Counted from the first letter of the stretch, positions 26,241-35,693 are shown. The stretch: 64,000 bases of DNA from Pollutimonas sp963712655 (GCA_963712655.1 CAVQIT010000001.1:124001-188000), one strand, 5' to 3'. The notes: generated from the letters alone by a model not told the origin. Made by a program: numbers and translations.

Positions 26241-28103
26241 ATGCCGATGATGAAAGACGAATGCGTTATTCAGGTTACCGACCTGACGGTCAGTTTCAAG
26301 ACGCCCGAGCGAACCTTCCAGGCGGTGAACAATCTGTCCTTCCATGTCAGCAAAGGCGAAACCCTGGCCATCGTGGGCGAGTCCGGTTCCGGCAAGTCGG
26401 TGACATCGCTGTCCCTGATGCGCCTGGTCGAGTTCGGCAACGGCAGCATCGCGAGCGGCGAAATGCTTTTGCGCCGGCGCAACGGCAATCTGCTTGATCT
26501 GGCGGCCGCCACGGAACTGGAAATGCGCAAGGTGCGCGGCGCCGACATCGCCATGATCTTCCAAGAGCCCATGACCTCGCTGAATCCCAGCTTCACGACA
26601 GGCGTGCAAATAGCCGAGGCGTTGCGCCTGCACCAGGGGATGGACAAGGCCGCGGCGCGGGCCGAAACGCTGCGCTTGCTTGAAACCGTGCGCATTCCGG
26701 ATGCCAGGGCGGTGCAAGACCGTTATCCGCATCAATTGTCCGGCGGCATGCGCCAGCGCATCATGATAGCGATGGCCTTGTCGTGCAAGCCGCAGGTATT
26801 GATAGCGGACGAGCCCACCACGGCGCTCGACGTAACCATACAGGCCCAGATACTGCAATTGATCCGTCAACTGCAGCAAGACATGGACATGGGTGTGATT
26901 TTCATCACGCACGATATGGGCGTGGTGGCCGAGGTCGCCGACCGCGTCATGGTCATGCACCGGGGCGACAAGGTGGAAGAAAACGATTCCGATGAATTGT
27001 TCCACCAGCCGCGGCATCCCTATACCCGCGCCTTGTTGTCGGCAGTGCCCAGGCTGGGTTCCATGAAGGGTAGTACTCAGCCCGCGCCCTTCGTGCTGCT
27101 CGATTATGCCGCCGCGCAGCCGTCCGCGCCGCCTGCCGTGCCGCAAGAAGCCAGCACGGCTCGCTACGATCAAGGCCCGCTGTTGCAGGTGGACAAGCTG
27201 GTGACGCGGTTCGATATCGCCAGCGGCTTGTTCGGCCGCGTCAAGCACAGGGTGCATGCGGTCGAGCAGGTAAGCTTCGACCTGTACCCGGGCGAGACGC
27301 TGGCCATCGTGGGCGAGTCAGGCTGCGGCAAGACCACCACGGGCCGTTCGCTGGCGCAGTTGGAAAGCATACGCGGCGGGAAAATCCTGTTCGATGGCCA
27401 GGACGTGGGCCTGTTGCGCGGCAGCCAGATGCAGGCCTTGCGCCGGCATATCCAGTTTATTTTCCAGGACCCATTCGCGTCGCTGGATCCGCGCGTAACC
27501 ATAGGCTATTCCATCATGGAGCCGCTCCTGATACACGGTGTGGCCAAAGGCCGCGAGGCGGTCGAACGGGTACGCTGGCTGATGGAGAAATGCGGGCTTA
27601 CCCCCGAAATGATAGACCGCTATCCGCACGAATTTTCCGGCGGACAGCGCCAGCGCATCTGTATCGCGCGGGCGCTGGCCTTGAATCCCCGCGTGGTGAT
27701 TGCGGACGAATCGGTATCCGCCCTCGATGTGTCGATCCAGGCGCAAATCGTCAATCTGCTCCTGGATCTGCAGCGCGAGCTGGGTCTTTCGATTTTGTTC
27801 ATCTCGCACGATATGGCGGTGGTCGAGCGCATCAGCCATCGCGTGGTGGTCATGTACCTGGGGCAGGTCGTTGAAATCGGCCCGCGCCAGGCGATTTTCG
27901 AGAATCCCCAGCATCCTTACACCAAAAAGCTGATGGCTGCCGTGCCGGTGGCCGATCCCGCTTATCGTCATCGCGAGCATTCTTTGTTGGTCGACGAAAT
28001 CCCCAGTGTCGTCAGAAGCGTGAACGACACGCCGGTGGTCGAGCCCCTGGTCGCGGTCAGCGATGGGCATTTTGTCGCACATCATTCCATAGGCGTTTAT
28101 TGA
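26241..28103 (+). CDS. Fused double ATP-binding subunit, GsiA-like
   Basis: A 620-residue protein with two complete ABC ATPase domains in tandem, equivalent to DppD plus DppF. First half: Walker A GESGSGKS, signature LSGGMRQR, Walker B VLIADEPTTALD. Second half: Walker A GESGCGKT, signature FSGGQRQR, Walker B VVIADESVSALD. Both are followed by oligopeptide-binding C-terminal segments (HPYTRALLSAVP and HPYTKKLMAAVP). The fused form and length resemble E. coli GsiA of the glutathione importer, which supports a glutathione or gamma-glutamyl peptide role. ATG 26241 is preferred over ATG 26196. Confidence 0.92.
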   Translation: MPMMKDECVIQVTDLTVSFKTPERTFQAVNNLSFHVSKGETLAIVGESGSGKSVTSLSLMRLVEFGNGSIASGEMLLRRRNGNLLDLAAATELEMRKVRGADIAMIFQEPMTSLNPSFTTGVQIAEALRLHQGMDKAAARAETLRLLETVRIPDARAVQDRYPHQLSGGMRQRIMIAMALSCKPQVLIADEPTTALDVTIQAQILQLIRQLQQDMDMGVIFITHDMGVVAEVADRVMVMHRGDKVEENDSDELFHQPRHPYTRALLSAVPRLGSMKGSTQPAPFVLLDYAAAQPSAPPAVPQEASTARYDQGPLLQVDKLVTRFDIASGLFGRVKHRVHAVEQVSFDLYPGETLAIVGESGCGKTTTGRSLAQLESIRGGKILFDGQDVGLLRGSQMQALRRHIQFIFQDPFASLDPRVTIGYSIMEPLLIHGVAKGREAVERVRWLMEKCGLTPEMIDRYPHEFSGGQRQRICIARALALNPRVVIADESVSALDVSIQAQIVNLLLDLQRELGLSILFISHDMAVVERISHRVVVMYLGQVVEIGPRQAIFENPQHPYTKKLMAAVPVADPAYRHREHSLLVDEIPSVVRSVNDTPVVEPLVAVSDGHFVAHHSIGVY

Positions 28104-28134
28104 CGCGGCGCCTTGTTTTTATCGGAGTTTCACC

Positions 28135-29637
28135 ATGTTTAGAGTCGTATTCAAGGCCGCGCTAGCGGCCGGCCTGCTTTTTACCACCGCCGCGTTTGGC
28201 CAGACCACGCTGCGCATCGGACTGCAGGACGATCCCGACCAGATGGATCCGGCCCGGGCCAGGACTTTTGTCGGCCGCATTGTGTTTGCGTCGCTTTGCG
28301 ACAAGCTGGTCGATATCACGCCCAAGCTCGAGTTCGTGCCGCAATTGGCAACCTCATGGTCCTGGCGCGACAGCAAAACGCTGGTGTTCACCTTGCGCGA
28401 CAAGGCGGTCTACCACGATGGCACGCCCATCGATGCGGCATCGGTCAAGGCCAATCTGGATCGCGCCAAGACGCTTCCGGACAGCAACCGCAAAAGCGAG
28501 CTCGCTACGCTGGCCAGCGTGGACGCGCCCGACGCCAGGACGGTCGTCTTGCATTTGACCGAACCCGATGCCTCCTTTCTTTCGCAATTGTCGGATCGCG
28601 CGGGAATGATGCAGTCGCCCGCCAGCTTCGACAAGGATCCCGCCAAGAATCCAGTGTGTTCGGGGCCATACCGTTTCAAAGACCGGGTGCAGAACGATCA
28701 CATCACGCTGGAGAAATTCCCGCAATATTGGGATGCGCAAAACTACCATTTCGATCGGGTGGTTTTCCAGCCTGTGCCGGACTCCACCGTACGCTTGAAC
28801 AATATGCGCGCCGGCGGCCTGGATATCGCCGAGCGCCTGGCGCCCAGCGACGCGAAAACGGTAGAGGACGATCCCACTCTGGCGTTCATGCCTGTTACCG
28901 GCCTGGGCTTCCAGGCGATCTCGGTCAACTTTGCCCATGGCCCGCGCGCCGACAACCCCTTTGCCAAGGACCCGCGCGTACGGCAAGCCTTCGACCTTGC
29001 CATAGACCGGGACGCCATCAACGAGGTGGTCGGCCTAGGCTTGTACCAAGCCGCGTTCCAGCCTTTCCCGCCGGCCAGCTTCGCGTATGACAAGGCCGTC
29101 GAGCGCAAAGGCCGCGATGTCGAAAAAGCCCGCGCCCTATTGAAGGAAGCGGGCCTCGACCGGGTCAAGGTGGAAATATCCTATGGCAACAATACGATCA
29201 TGCAGCAGGTGTTCGAAATGATCCAGGCCATGGGCAGCGAAGCCGGTTTCGATATCAGCCTGCGGCCTATGGAGTTCGCGGCCTTGCAGTCGACCATGGC
29301 GCGCGGCGATTTCGAACTGGCGCAGGCCGGCTGGTCGGGACGCGTCGACCCCAGCGGCAATGTGTTCCAGTATGTCTCGTGCAAGGGCAGCCTGAACGAC
29401 GGCAAGTTTTGCGACAAGTCCATGGACAAACTGCTCAACGATGCCCGCCAGGAGCTGGATACCGCCAAGCGCAAGGTTCTGTATGGGCAATTCATGAAAC
29501 AGATGCAGGCCAAGCAGCCCATTTTCTATACCTACTATCTGCCGTGGACATTCGGCGTGCAGAAACGCTTGCAGGGCTTTGTGGCTTACCCCGACGGCCT
29601 GGTGCGCTTGAAAGGCCTTACGCTGGCCCAGCAATAA
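28135..29637 (+). CDS. ABC transporter substrate-binding protein, family 5 (second copy)
   Basis: A 500-residue paralogue of the binding protein at 22884. Signal peptide of about 22 residues ending near AAFG. Shared landmarks include LRIGLQDDPDQMDPARA, NPVCSGPYRFKDRVQND and WSGRVDPSGN. It comes after the ATPase gene and just before the second GGT gene, so one permease/ATPase set appears to serve two binding proteins, probably with different specificity. Confidence 0.9.
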   Translation: MFRVVFKAALAAGLLFTTAAFGQTTLRIGLQDDPDQMDPARARTFVGRIVFASLCDKLVDITPKLEFVPQLATSWSWRDSKTLVFTLRDKAVYHDGTPIDAASVKANLDRAKTLPDSNRKSELATLASVDAPDARTVVLHLTEPDASFLSQLSDRAGMMQSPASFDKDPAKNPVCSGPYRFKDRVQNDHITLEKFPQYWDAQNYHFDRVVFQPVPDSTVRLNNMRAGGLDIAERLAPSDAKTVEDDPTLAFMPVTGLGFQAISVNFAHGPRADNPFAKDPRVRQAFDLAIDRDAINEVVGLGLYQAAFQPFPPASFAYDKAVERKGRDVEKARALLKEAGLDRVKVEISYGNNTIMQQVFEMIQAMGSEAGFDISLRPMEFAALQSTMARGDFELAQAGWSGRVDPSGNVFQYVSCKGSLNDGKFCDKSMDKLLNDARQELDTAKRKVLYGQFMKQMQAKQPIFYTYYLPWTFGVQKRLQGFVAYPDGLVRLKGLTLAQQ

Positions 29638-29645
29638 GGTTTTCC

Positions 29646-31445
29646 ATGTTTACGACCCGTCCAGAAATTACCGGCACTTTCGGTGTCGTCACGTCCACCC
29701 ATTGGCTGGCCTCGTCGGTGGGCATGTCCATGCTCGAGCGCGGCGGCAATGCCTTCGATGCCTGCGTGGCAAGCGCCTTTACGCTGCATGTGGTGGAGCC
29801 TCATCTTGTGGGGCCGGCGGGCGAAGTGCCCGGCATTTTCTATTCGGCCCGGACCGGCCGGGTCGAGGTATTGTGCGGGCAGGGACCTACGCCGGCGGGA
29901 GCGACGCTGGAGCATTACCGGGCGCAGGGCTTGTCGCTGATTCCCGGCAATGGGCTGCTTGCCACCGTGGTTCCGGGAGCCTTCGACGCCTGGATGATCC
30001 TGCTGCGCGATCACGGAACGAAATCGCTGCGCGAGGTCCTGGAGCCGGCAATTCACTACGCGCGCAACGGCCATCCCATGCTGCCGCGGGTGTCCAACAC
30101 CATAGCCGGCCTGAAAGATTTCTTTGAAACGCACTGGCCGACATCCGCCCAGGTCTATGTGCCCAAGGGCGCCGTGCCCGAGGCCGGCCGCCTGTTCTGC
30201 AATCCGGCCCTGGCCGGAACCTGGAGCCGTTTGCTGGCCGAATGCGAAGCGGCGGGGGGCGGCCGCGAGCAACAGATCGAGCATGCCCGGCAGGTTTTCT
30301 ACAAGGGCTTCGTTGCCCAAGCCATAGACCAATTCTGCGCGCACAACGAAGTCATGGACGAAAGCGGCGTGGCGCACAAGGGTGTCATCACGGGCGATGA
30401 CATGGCGCGCTGGTCGGCCAGCTACGAGGCGCCCCTGCAATACGAATACCACAACATGACCGTGGCCAAGGCGGGGCCATGGAGCCAGGGACCGACCTTC
30501 CTGCAAACACTGGCTTTGCTCAAGCATACCGATATCGCCGATGCCAAGCCGGAGGACCCGCGCTTTATCCATTTGCTGGTCGAGGCGATGAAACTGGCAT
30601 TCGCCGACCGGGAAGCCTATTACGGCGATCCCGATTTCGTCGACGTTCCAATGTCCGCGCTATTATCGGAAGATTACAACCTGGCGCGCAGCCGGCTTAT
30701 CGGCGAAAAGGCCTTCAACGAGCTGCGCCCGGGAATCATCGGCGGCTACGAGGCCCAGGTAGAGCGCGTCAACGCCACGCTGGAGCGCCTGTCGCAGCAA
30801 AATGACGCGGGAGCCCTGATGTCGGCCATGGACAGGGCCAATCCGCTGCTGTCGGCCAAGCGCGGCGATACGACGCACATCGATGTCATCGACCGCTGGG
30901 GCAATATGATTACCGTCACGCCTTCAGGCGGATGGCTGCAGTCCTCGCCCGTTATTCCGGAATTGGGATTCGGATTGAACACGCGGGCGCAAATGTTCTG
31001 GCTGGAAGAGGGCCTGCCCGGCACCCTGGCGCCCAACAAGCGGCCGCGCACGACGCTCAGCCCCACCTTTTTGTTCAAGGACGGCGCGCCCTACATGGTG
31101 ATGGGCACGCCGGGCGGCGACCAACAGGAGCAGTGGCAGCTTGTCTTGTTCCTGCGGCATTTGCATCAGGGCCTGAATTTGCAGCAGGCCATCGACATGC
31201 CGCTATTCCACACGCAGCATTTTCCCAGTTCTTTTTATCCACGCGGCCGCAAATCGGGCAATATCACCATAGAAACCAGCGTGGGGCCGCAAATTCTGGA
31301 CGATTTGCGCCAGCGCGGCCATCAGGTGGAAGAGTCCGCCGCATGGACGATAGGCCGCTTGACGGCGGCGTCGCGCGACCCGGACGGCTTGCTGCATGCG
31401 GCGGCGTCCCCGAGGCTGATGCAGGCCTACGCCGTCGGCCGCTAG
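29646..31445 (+). CDS. Gamma-glutamyltransferase family Ntn-hydrolase (second copy)
   Basis: A 599-residue GGT-family protein. It contains GGNAFDACVASAFTLHVVEP in the N-terminal part, KRGDTTHIDVIDRWGNM with the canonical Thr-Thr-His processing site, and MGTPGGDQQEQWQ in the small subunit. No signal peptide is visible. It is not a close copy of the GGT at 21225; the two probably act on different substrates. Start ATG 29646 follows eight bases after the binding-protein stop; the longer frame from 29379 overlaps that gene and was discarded. Confidence 0.85.
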   Translation: MFTTRPEITGTFGVVTSTHWLASSVGMSMLERGGNAFDACVASAFTLHVVEPHLVGPAGEVPGIFYSARTGRVEVLCGQGPTPAGATLEHYRAQGLSLIPGNGLLATVVPGAFDAWMILLRDHGTKSLREVLEPAIHYARNGHPMLPRVSNTIAGLKDFFETHWPTSAQVYVPKGAVPEAGRLFCNPALAGTWSRLLAECEAAGGGREQQIEHARQVFYKGFVAQAIDQFCAHNEVMDESGVAHKGVITGDDMARWSASYEAPLQYEYHNMTVAKAGPWSQGPTFLQTLALLKHTDIADAKPEDPRFIHLLVEAMKLAFADREAYYGDPDFVDVPMSALLSEDYNLARSRLIGEKAFNELRPGIIGGYEAQVERVNATLERLSQQNDAGALMSAMDRANPLLSAKRGDTTHIDVIDRWGNMITVTPSGGWLQSSPVIPELGFGLNTRAQMFWLEEGLPGTLAPNKRPRTTLSPTFLFKDGAPYMVMGTPGGDQQEQWQLVLFLRHLHQGLNLQQAIDMPLFHTQHFPSSFYPRGRKSGNITIETSVGPQILDDLRQRGHQVEESAAWTIGRLTAASRDPDGLLHAAASPRLMQAYAVGR

Positions 31446-31647
31446 GGCCTGGTAACACTAAATCCCCGCCCGCGTGAGACTGGTCAAGGCCGCGCTGGCA
31501 AGGCGCGAAGCGCGTTCGGCCATCGTTGCGGCTTGTTTGCGGGGCGCGCGCCCGCGCGCCATGCCCCTGTTATGAAAAGGGCTGTCAGTGTGCATGGCGC
31601 CAGGATGCGCCACAATGGTGCTTTGGTGTTTGCCTGAGGCTAGACTG

Positions 31648-32847
31648 ATGACCCGTATTGTCCTTTTCGAAAATATACATCCCAGCGCTAAAGAAGTGTT
31701 TGCCGCCGCCGGTTTCAACGATATCGTCGCCCATGCGTCGTCGCTTGCGCCCGATGCGCTGCGCGCGGCCATGCGCGGCGCCAATCTGGTGGGAATTCGT
31801 TCGCGCACGCATCTGGATGCCGCGCTGTTGGCGGATGCGCCCGATTTGCGGGCGATAGGTTGCTTTTGCATAGGAACCAACCAGGTCGACCTGGATACCG
31901 CCTTGATGCATGGCGTACCGGTGTTCAATGCGCCATTTTCCAATACGCGTTCGGTAGCCGAACTGGTCTTGGGCGAAGCCATTTTGCTGCTGCGCCGTAT
32001 TCCGGAAAAGAACGACCGCGTGCATCAGGGGCATTGGGACAAAACCGCCAATGGCGCCTTCGAGGCGCGCGGCAAGACGCTGGGCATTATCGGCTACGGC
32101 AATATCGGTTCCCAGGTCGGCACGCTGGCCGAGGCCGCCGGCATGCGGGTTATTTTCCACGACGTTGAAGCCAAGCTGCCCTTGGGCAATGCGCGAGCCA
32201 GTACGGCGCTGAAGAAACTGCTTGCGCAGTCCGATGTGGTGACTCTGCATGTCCCCGGCGGCAACGCCACCCGGAACATTATGGATGCCGCCACTATTGC
32301 CGCCATGAAGCCGGGCGCCATTCTTATCAACGCCTCGCGCGGCACAGTGGTCGATATCGATGCTTTGCACGTGGCATTGCAGTCGGGTCATTTGTCGGGC
32401 GCGGCGCTGGACGTTTTCCCGACCGAACCGAAAAGCGTGGACGAGCCTTTGGACAGTCCTCTTATCGGCATGCGGAACGTAATTCTTACTCCGCATATCG
32501 GCGGCAGCACACAGGAATCCCAGGAAAACATCGGCCGCGAAGTCGCCGAAAAACTGTTGCGCTTTGTCTTGAGCGGCACGACCAAGGGATCGGTCAATTT
32601 TCCCGAAATACCCTATCAGGAAATCGCCGGCACGGCGCGCATACTGCATGTGCACCGCAATCTTCCTGGCGCCATGGGCACGCTCAGCAATATGATGGCC
32701 GAGCATGGGTTGAACATCGTCAGCCAACAATTGCAGACGCGCGGGCCGATCGGCTATGTCATATCCGATGTCGAAGGCAAGGTTGACGACACGGTGATTT
32801 CGGTTTTGCGTTCGCACCCGATTACCGTGCGCTGCGACCTGGTTTAA
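31648..32847 (+). CDS. serA: D-3-phosphoglycerate dehydrogenase
   Basis: A 399-residue NAD-dependent dehydrogenase, first step of serine synthesis. Substrate domain, then the Rossmann motif GIIGYGNIGSQVG, an ILINASRGTVVDIDAL segment, catalytic His in LTPHIGGSTQESQENIG, and a C-terminal ACT domain (about residues 325-399, HRNLPGAMGTLSNMMAEHGLNI) for serine feedback. Length is like E. coli SerA. Start ATG 31648 was chosen because the N-terminus RIVLFENIHPSA fits the family. Confidence 0.92.
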   Translation: MTRIVLFENIHPSAKEVFAAAGFNDIVAHASSLAPDALRAAMRGANLVGIRSRTHLDAALLADAPDLRAIGCFCIGTNQVDLDTALMHGVPVFNAPFSNTRSVAELVLGEAILLLRRIPEKNDRVHQGHWDKTANGAFEARGKTLGIIGYGNIGSQVGTLAEAAGMRVIFHDVEAKLPLGNARASTALKKLLAQSDVVTLHVPGGNATRNIMDAATIAAMKPGAILINASRGTVVDIDALHVALQSGHLSGAALDVFPTEPKSVDEPLDSPLIGMRNVILTPHIGGSTQESQENIGREVAEKLLRFVLSGTTKGSVNFPEIPYQEIAGTARILHVHRNLPGAMGTLSNMMAEHGLNIVSQQLQTRGPIGYVISDVEGKVDDTVISVLRSHPITVRCDLV

Positions 32848-32865
32848 GCGCTTGGGGTAGCGGGA

Positions 32866-33354
32866 TTACGCGCGCCGCGCTGATCCGGCCGGTATATCCA
32901 CAGGCTGGTCCATCCGCTTTATGGGGTGGGTGGCTCCAGCCGCGCCGCGGTTTGCCGGCCTGGGCAGGATATCGGCCAGGGTATAGCCGTCCAGGTGCAG
33001 CAAAAACTGTTGCAGCGCGCCTTCGATAATGCCGGCCAGGCCGCAGCGGCCGCTCAAGATACAGTTGTTTGCGCCCGCAAAGCATTCCACAAGCGCGAGG
33101 TCGTTTTCGGTATCGCGCAGCACAGCGCCCAGGCAGATATCTTCGGGGCGGCGAGCCAGACGCATGCCGCCGTTCTTGCCGCGCTGGGTCGTTATCCAGC
33201 CTTGCTGCGCCAGCCTATGGGTGATCTTCATCAGATGAGGTTCGGATATCTGGTGGGCCTGGGCGATTTCAGCGATCGTGCATAAACGATCGGGATGCCT
33301 GCCAACATACATCAGCAAGCGCATGGCGTAATCGGTCATGGAGGTCAGGCGCAT
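32866..33354 (-). CDS. nsrR: Rrf2-family regulator, NsrR-like
   Basis: A 162-residue Rrf2 protein. The winged HTH includes MTDYAMRLLMYVGRHP and ISEPHLMKITHRLAQQGWI. Three Cys that would hold an Fe-S cluster are at 91, 98 and 104, a spacing close to the C91/C96/C102 set of E. coli NsrR. NsrR represses NO-response genes until NO damages its cluster. It is the last gene of the operon after a haemoglobin and nnrS, overlaps the nnrS end by 10 bp, and an NsrR-like site precedes the operon. IscR is less likely given context and Cys spacing. Confidence 0.88.
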   Translation of the reverse strand: MRLTSMTDYAMRLLMYVGRHPDRLCTIAEIAQAHQISEPHLMKITHRLAQQGWITTQRGKNGGMRLARRPEDICLGAVLRDTENDLALVECFAGANNCILSGRCGLAGIIEGALQQFLLHLDGYTLADILPRPANRGAAGATHPIKRMDQPVDIPAGSARRA

Positions 33355-34553
33355 GCGGAATGCCTTGGACGGATCAGCATGGGTACGAAACGCCATAGAT
33401 ACAAGCCCATGGCAAGCATCCAGCACAACGCGGCCGCCTGCAGCAGCAACGTGCTGGCATTGGATGACCACAGCGCCGCCAGGCGCAGCACGGCCGCGGC
33501 AATTACCATGCAGTAACTGGCAAGCATGCTGCGGTCCAGCGCCAGCGGGCGCCCAAGGTGGCCCAGCGCCGTGCGCGTCAGCATGCCGATAATCAGCACG
33601 GCAAAGCCGCCCATGCCCAAGGTATGCACATGCGCGGCCGAACGCGCCAATATGCCCGTGGCCAGGCCGCTGGAATGGATGGCCGCCAGCAGCAGGCCTA
33701 TGCCCATGCCGGCATAGCCCAGGTATAGTATCCAAAGCATGGGCTTGTGCAATACGGCCAGGGGTTTCCATCTTGCGACCTGCCACAGGCTGATCGCACC
33801 CGCGATGGCAAGCGCGGCCGTCATGTAGCGGGGCAGGCCGGCAATGCCCAATGCAATGGCCAGCGCGCCGATTGCCAATTGCGCCTGGCCTAAACCTGCC
33901 TGCATGGGCAATACAAGGCCAGGCACCATGCGCATTGAAAAGAAGGGAATAACCCGCCGGCCGATCAGCAGGGCAATGACTGCCATGCAGATCAGGCCAA
34001 GATCAAAGCGCTGCATAAGCAGGACATAGTCGCCTGCCAGCGCTGCTTGCAAATAAAGGACATTGGCGATGCCCAGACCCAGCACCAACCACGGGATTCC
34101 ATAGTTACGGCGGCTTTTGCCTTTTAGCATGACGCGCATCAGGCAAGCGGCGCCGACGGCGAAAAAGGCGGACTCGGCAATGCCGGCTATCCAGAAGCCA
34201 GTAGCGCCGCCGAACAGATAACCCAGGCGGGCAATGACCCAAAGCAGGCTGGTTATGCCCAGCGCGGCGCCTTTCAGAGGGTTCACGCCTGTCCAGGTAG
34301 CGCTGGCGGTAAGCAGGAAGGCCAGCGCAATGGTGGCGATAAAGCCCCAGAGCATTTCATGGGCGTGCCAGGCGACGGCCGATAGGGGCTGGCCGATAAC
34401 TTGAGGCGCAAAAACCCACAGCGCAATCGATATCAGCGCCCAGCTTGTCCCGGCTATATACAGGGGCCGGAAGCCCTGCCCGAGAAAGGCGGACATGCAG
34501 GGGCGGCCAAGGGATGAGTTGCCGCTCGCCTTATTTGGCTGTGGCTCAGGCAT
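33345..34553 (-). CDS. nnrS: NnrS family NO-response membrane protein
   Basis: A 402-residue polytopic protein with about twelve hydrophobic helices. The family landmarks GQGFRPLYIAGTSWAL, HAHEMLWGF and HVHTLGMGGFAVLIIGMLTRTALGHLGRPL are present, with histidines thought to bind haem and copper. NnrS relieves nitrosative stress. It overlaps the haemoglobin gene upstream by 8 bp and nsrR downstream by 10 bp. Confidence 0.93.
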   Translation of the reverse strand: MPEPQPNKASGNSSLGRPCMSAFLGQGFRPLYIAGTSWALISIALWVFAPQVIGQPLSAVAWHAHEMLWGFIATIALAFLLTASATWTGVNPLKGAALGITSLLWVIARLGYLFGGATGFWIAGIAESAFFAVGAACLMRVMLKGKSRRNYGIPWLVLGLGIANVLYLQAALAGDYVLLMQRFDLGLICMAVIALLIGRRVIPFFSMRMVPGLVLPMQAGLGQAQLAIGALAIALGIAGLPRYMTAALAIAGAISLWQVARWKPLAVLHKPMLWILYLGYAGMGIGLLLAAIHSSGLATGILARSAAHVHTLGMGGFAVLIIGMLTRTALGHLGRPLALDRSMLASYCMVIAAAVLRLAALWSSNASTLLLQAAALCWMLAMGLYLWRFVPMLIRPRHSACA

Positions 34554-34950
34554 GCGTCAGTTCCGAAGGAATACGATCGGGTTGATTGTTGATTTGATAG
34601 CCGTACCACAGGCTGCGGGCAATGCGCTGGGCATATTCTTCGGCGCGCTGCGCCAACAGGCGATTAGGCAGTTCTTGCACGGTTTGATGGAACAGGGCCA
34701 GCCATTGCCTGAACATATTGGCGCGCAGGTCCGGCAGTGCGACATGCTTGGGCATGGGCGTGCCGCTGTAAGAGCCCGCGCCCAGCAATAGCGAGGACCA
34801 GAATCTGATCATGATTTGCAGATGTTTGTCCCAGTCGTCGATACGAGCGTCGAATACCGGGCCGAGCATGGCGTCTGCCCGGATACGGCTATAAAAGCCG
34901 TGGACCAAGGTGGTGATTTCTTCTACGGTGCAGAGTGCGGGCTTGTCCAT
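34546..34950 (-). CDS. Group III truncated haemoglobin
   Basis: A 134-residue globin. The B helix contains FYSRIRADAMLGPVFD and the F-helix region KHVALPDLRANMFRQWLALF supplies the proximal His; WSSLLLGAGSYSGTPM is typical of group III (CtrHb-like). It is the first gene of a NO-response operon with nnrS and nsrR and lies behind an NsrR-like operator, so binding or converting NO is its likely role. Confidence 0.9.
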   Translation of the reverse strand: MDKPALCTVEEITTLVHGFYSRIRADAMLGPVFDARIDDWDKHLQIMIRFWSSLLLGAGSYSGTPMPKHVALPDLRANMFRQWLALFHQTVQELPNRLLAQRAEEYAQRIARSLWYGYQINNQPDRIPSELTHA

Positions 34951-35010
34951 GCGGGTATTCCTGCGCGGCGGCGCGAAAGTGGGGATCGAGATTGGTGTGA
35001 AGCTTGGATC

Positions 35011-35060
35011 TATAAGATATATTTAAAAGTGATCTTATAAAAAAAGACACGTTTCGTCAA
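35011..35060 (-). promoter_or_regulatory. NsrR-type operator overlapping the promoter of the NO-response operon
   Basis: TATAAGAT (35011-35018) and ATCTTATA (35032-35039) form perfect arms. Within them AAGATATATTT and AAAGTGATCTT (35014-35024 and 35026-35036) match the 11-1-11 NsrR consensus at most positions. On the minus strand TTGACG (35060-35055) and TAAGAT (35037-35032) are 17 bp apart, so the site covers the -10 box, which suits a repressor. The globin start is about 64 bp downstream. Confidence 0.7.
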
Positions 35061-35093
35061 TTGCCAAAGCGTATTCTGCCAAAGCGTATTCAT

Positions 35094-35693
35094 TCAGCGG
35101 TCGGGGTGGGTCGTATCGCCCGGTCCGAGTGCGCGCTGCATGAACACCACGTCTATCCATTGGTCGAACTTGAAACCCGTTGCCGGCTGGATGCCGGCGT
35201 GGATGAATCCCAGGCTGCGATGCAAGCCTATCGAACCCAGGTTGCCGTTGCCCGCGATAACCGCGATCATTTGCCGCCACGGCCCTTGTTCGCAACGTTC
35301 GATAAGCGCCGACAGCAAGGCCTTGCCCAGTCCCTTGCCCATCTGGCTTTGGTCCAGGTATATTGAATTTTCGATGGTATAGCGGTAGGCGGCGCGCGGC
35401 CGGTACTGCGAGGCATAACAGTAACCTGCTATCGTATCGTCCAGGACAGCCACCAGATAAGGCATGCCTGAAGCCAGTACATTGGCCCGCCGCGCTAGCA
35501 TCTCGTCCACCGACGGAGGCACTTCTTCGAAAGTTGCCGTACCATGCAGGACGTGATGCGCATAGATGCGCTGTATGGCCGCCATGTCTTCAGGGACGGC
35601 ATCGCGGATGATGCATGTTTCGCGCGGCGCGGTGCCGGTGCCGGTGGCGGGGACCGATGGGTTCGGTACTTGCGCTATGTTCGCGCTGGTCAT
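35094..35693 (-). CDS. GNAT N-acetyltransferase, phosphinothricin-acetyltransferase-like
   Basis: About 199 residues with a long N-terminal tail and a GNAT domain from residue 30: IRDAVPEDMAAIQRIYAHHV, GYCYASQYRPRAAYRYTIENSIYL, the acetyl-CoA loop QMGKGLGKALL, and GLHRSLGFIHAGIQP. Pat/Bar relatives acetylate methionine sulfoximine and similar glutamate analogues. ATG 35693 is preferred, with GAGGAA seven bases upstream; the longer ATG at 35714 is possible. Confidence 0.85.
   Translation of the reverse strand: MTSANIAQVPNPSVPATGTGTAPRETCIIRDAVPEDMAAIQRIYAHHVLHGTATFEEVPPSVDEMLARRANVLASGMPYLVAVLDDTIAGYCYASQYRPRAAYRYTIENSIYLDQSQMGKGLGKALLSALIERCEQGPWRQMIAVIAGNGNLGSIGLHRSLGFIHAGIQPATGFKFDQWIDVVFMQRALGPGDTTHPDR

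Noticed and set aside
29379..31445. Longer start (688 codons) for the second GGT
   Set aside because: The extra 89 codons overlap the binding-protein gene and match no GGT sequence; ATG 29646 fits.
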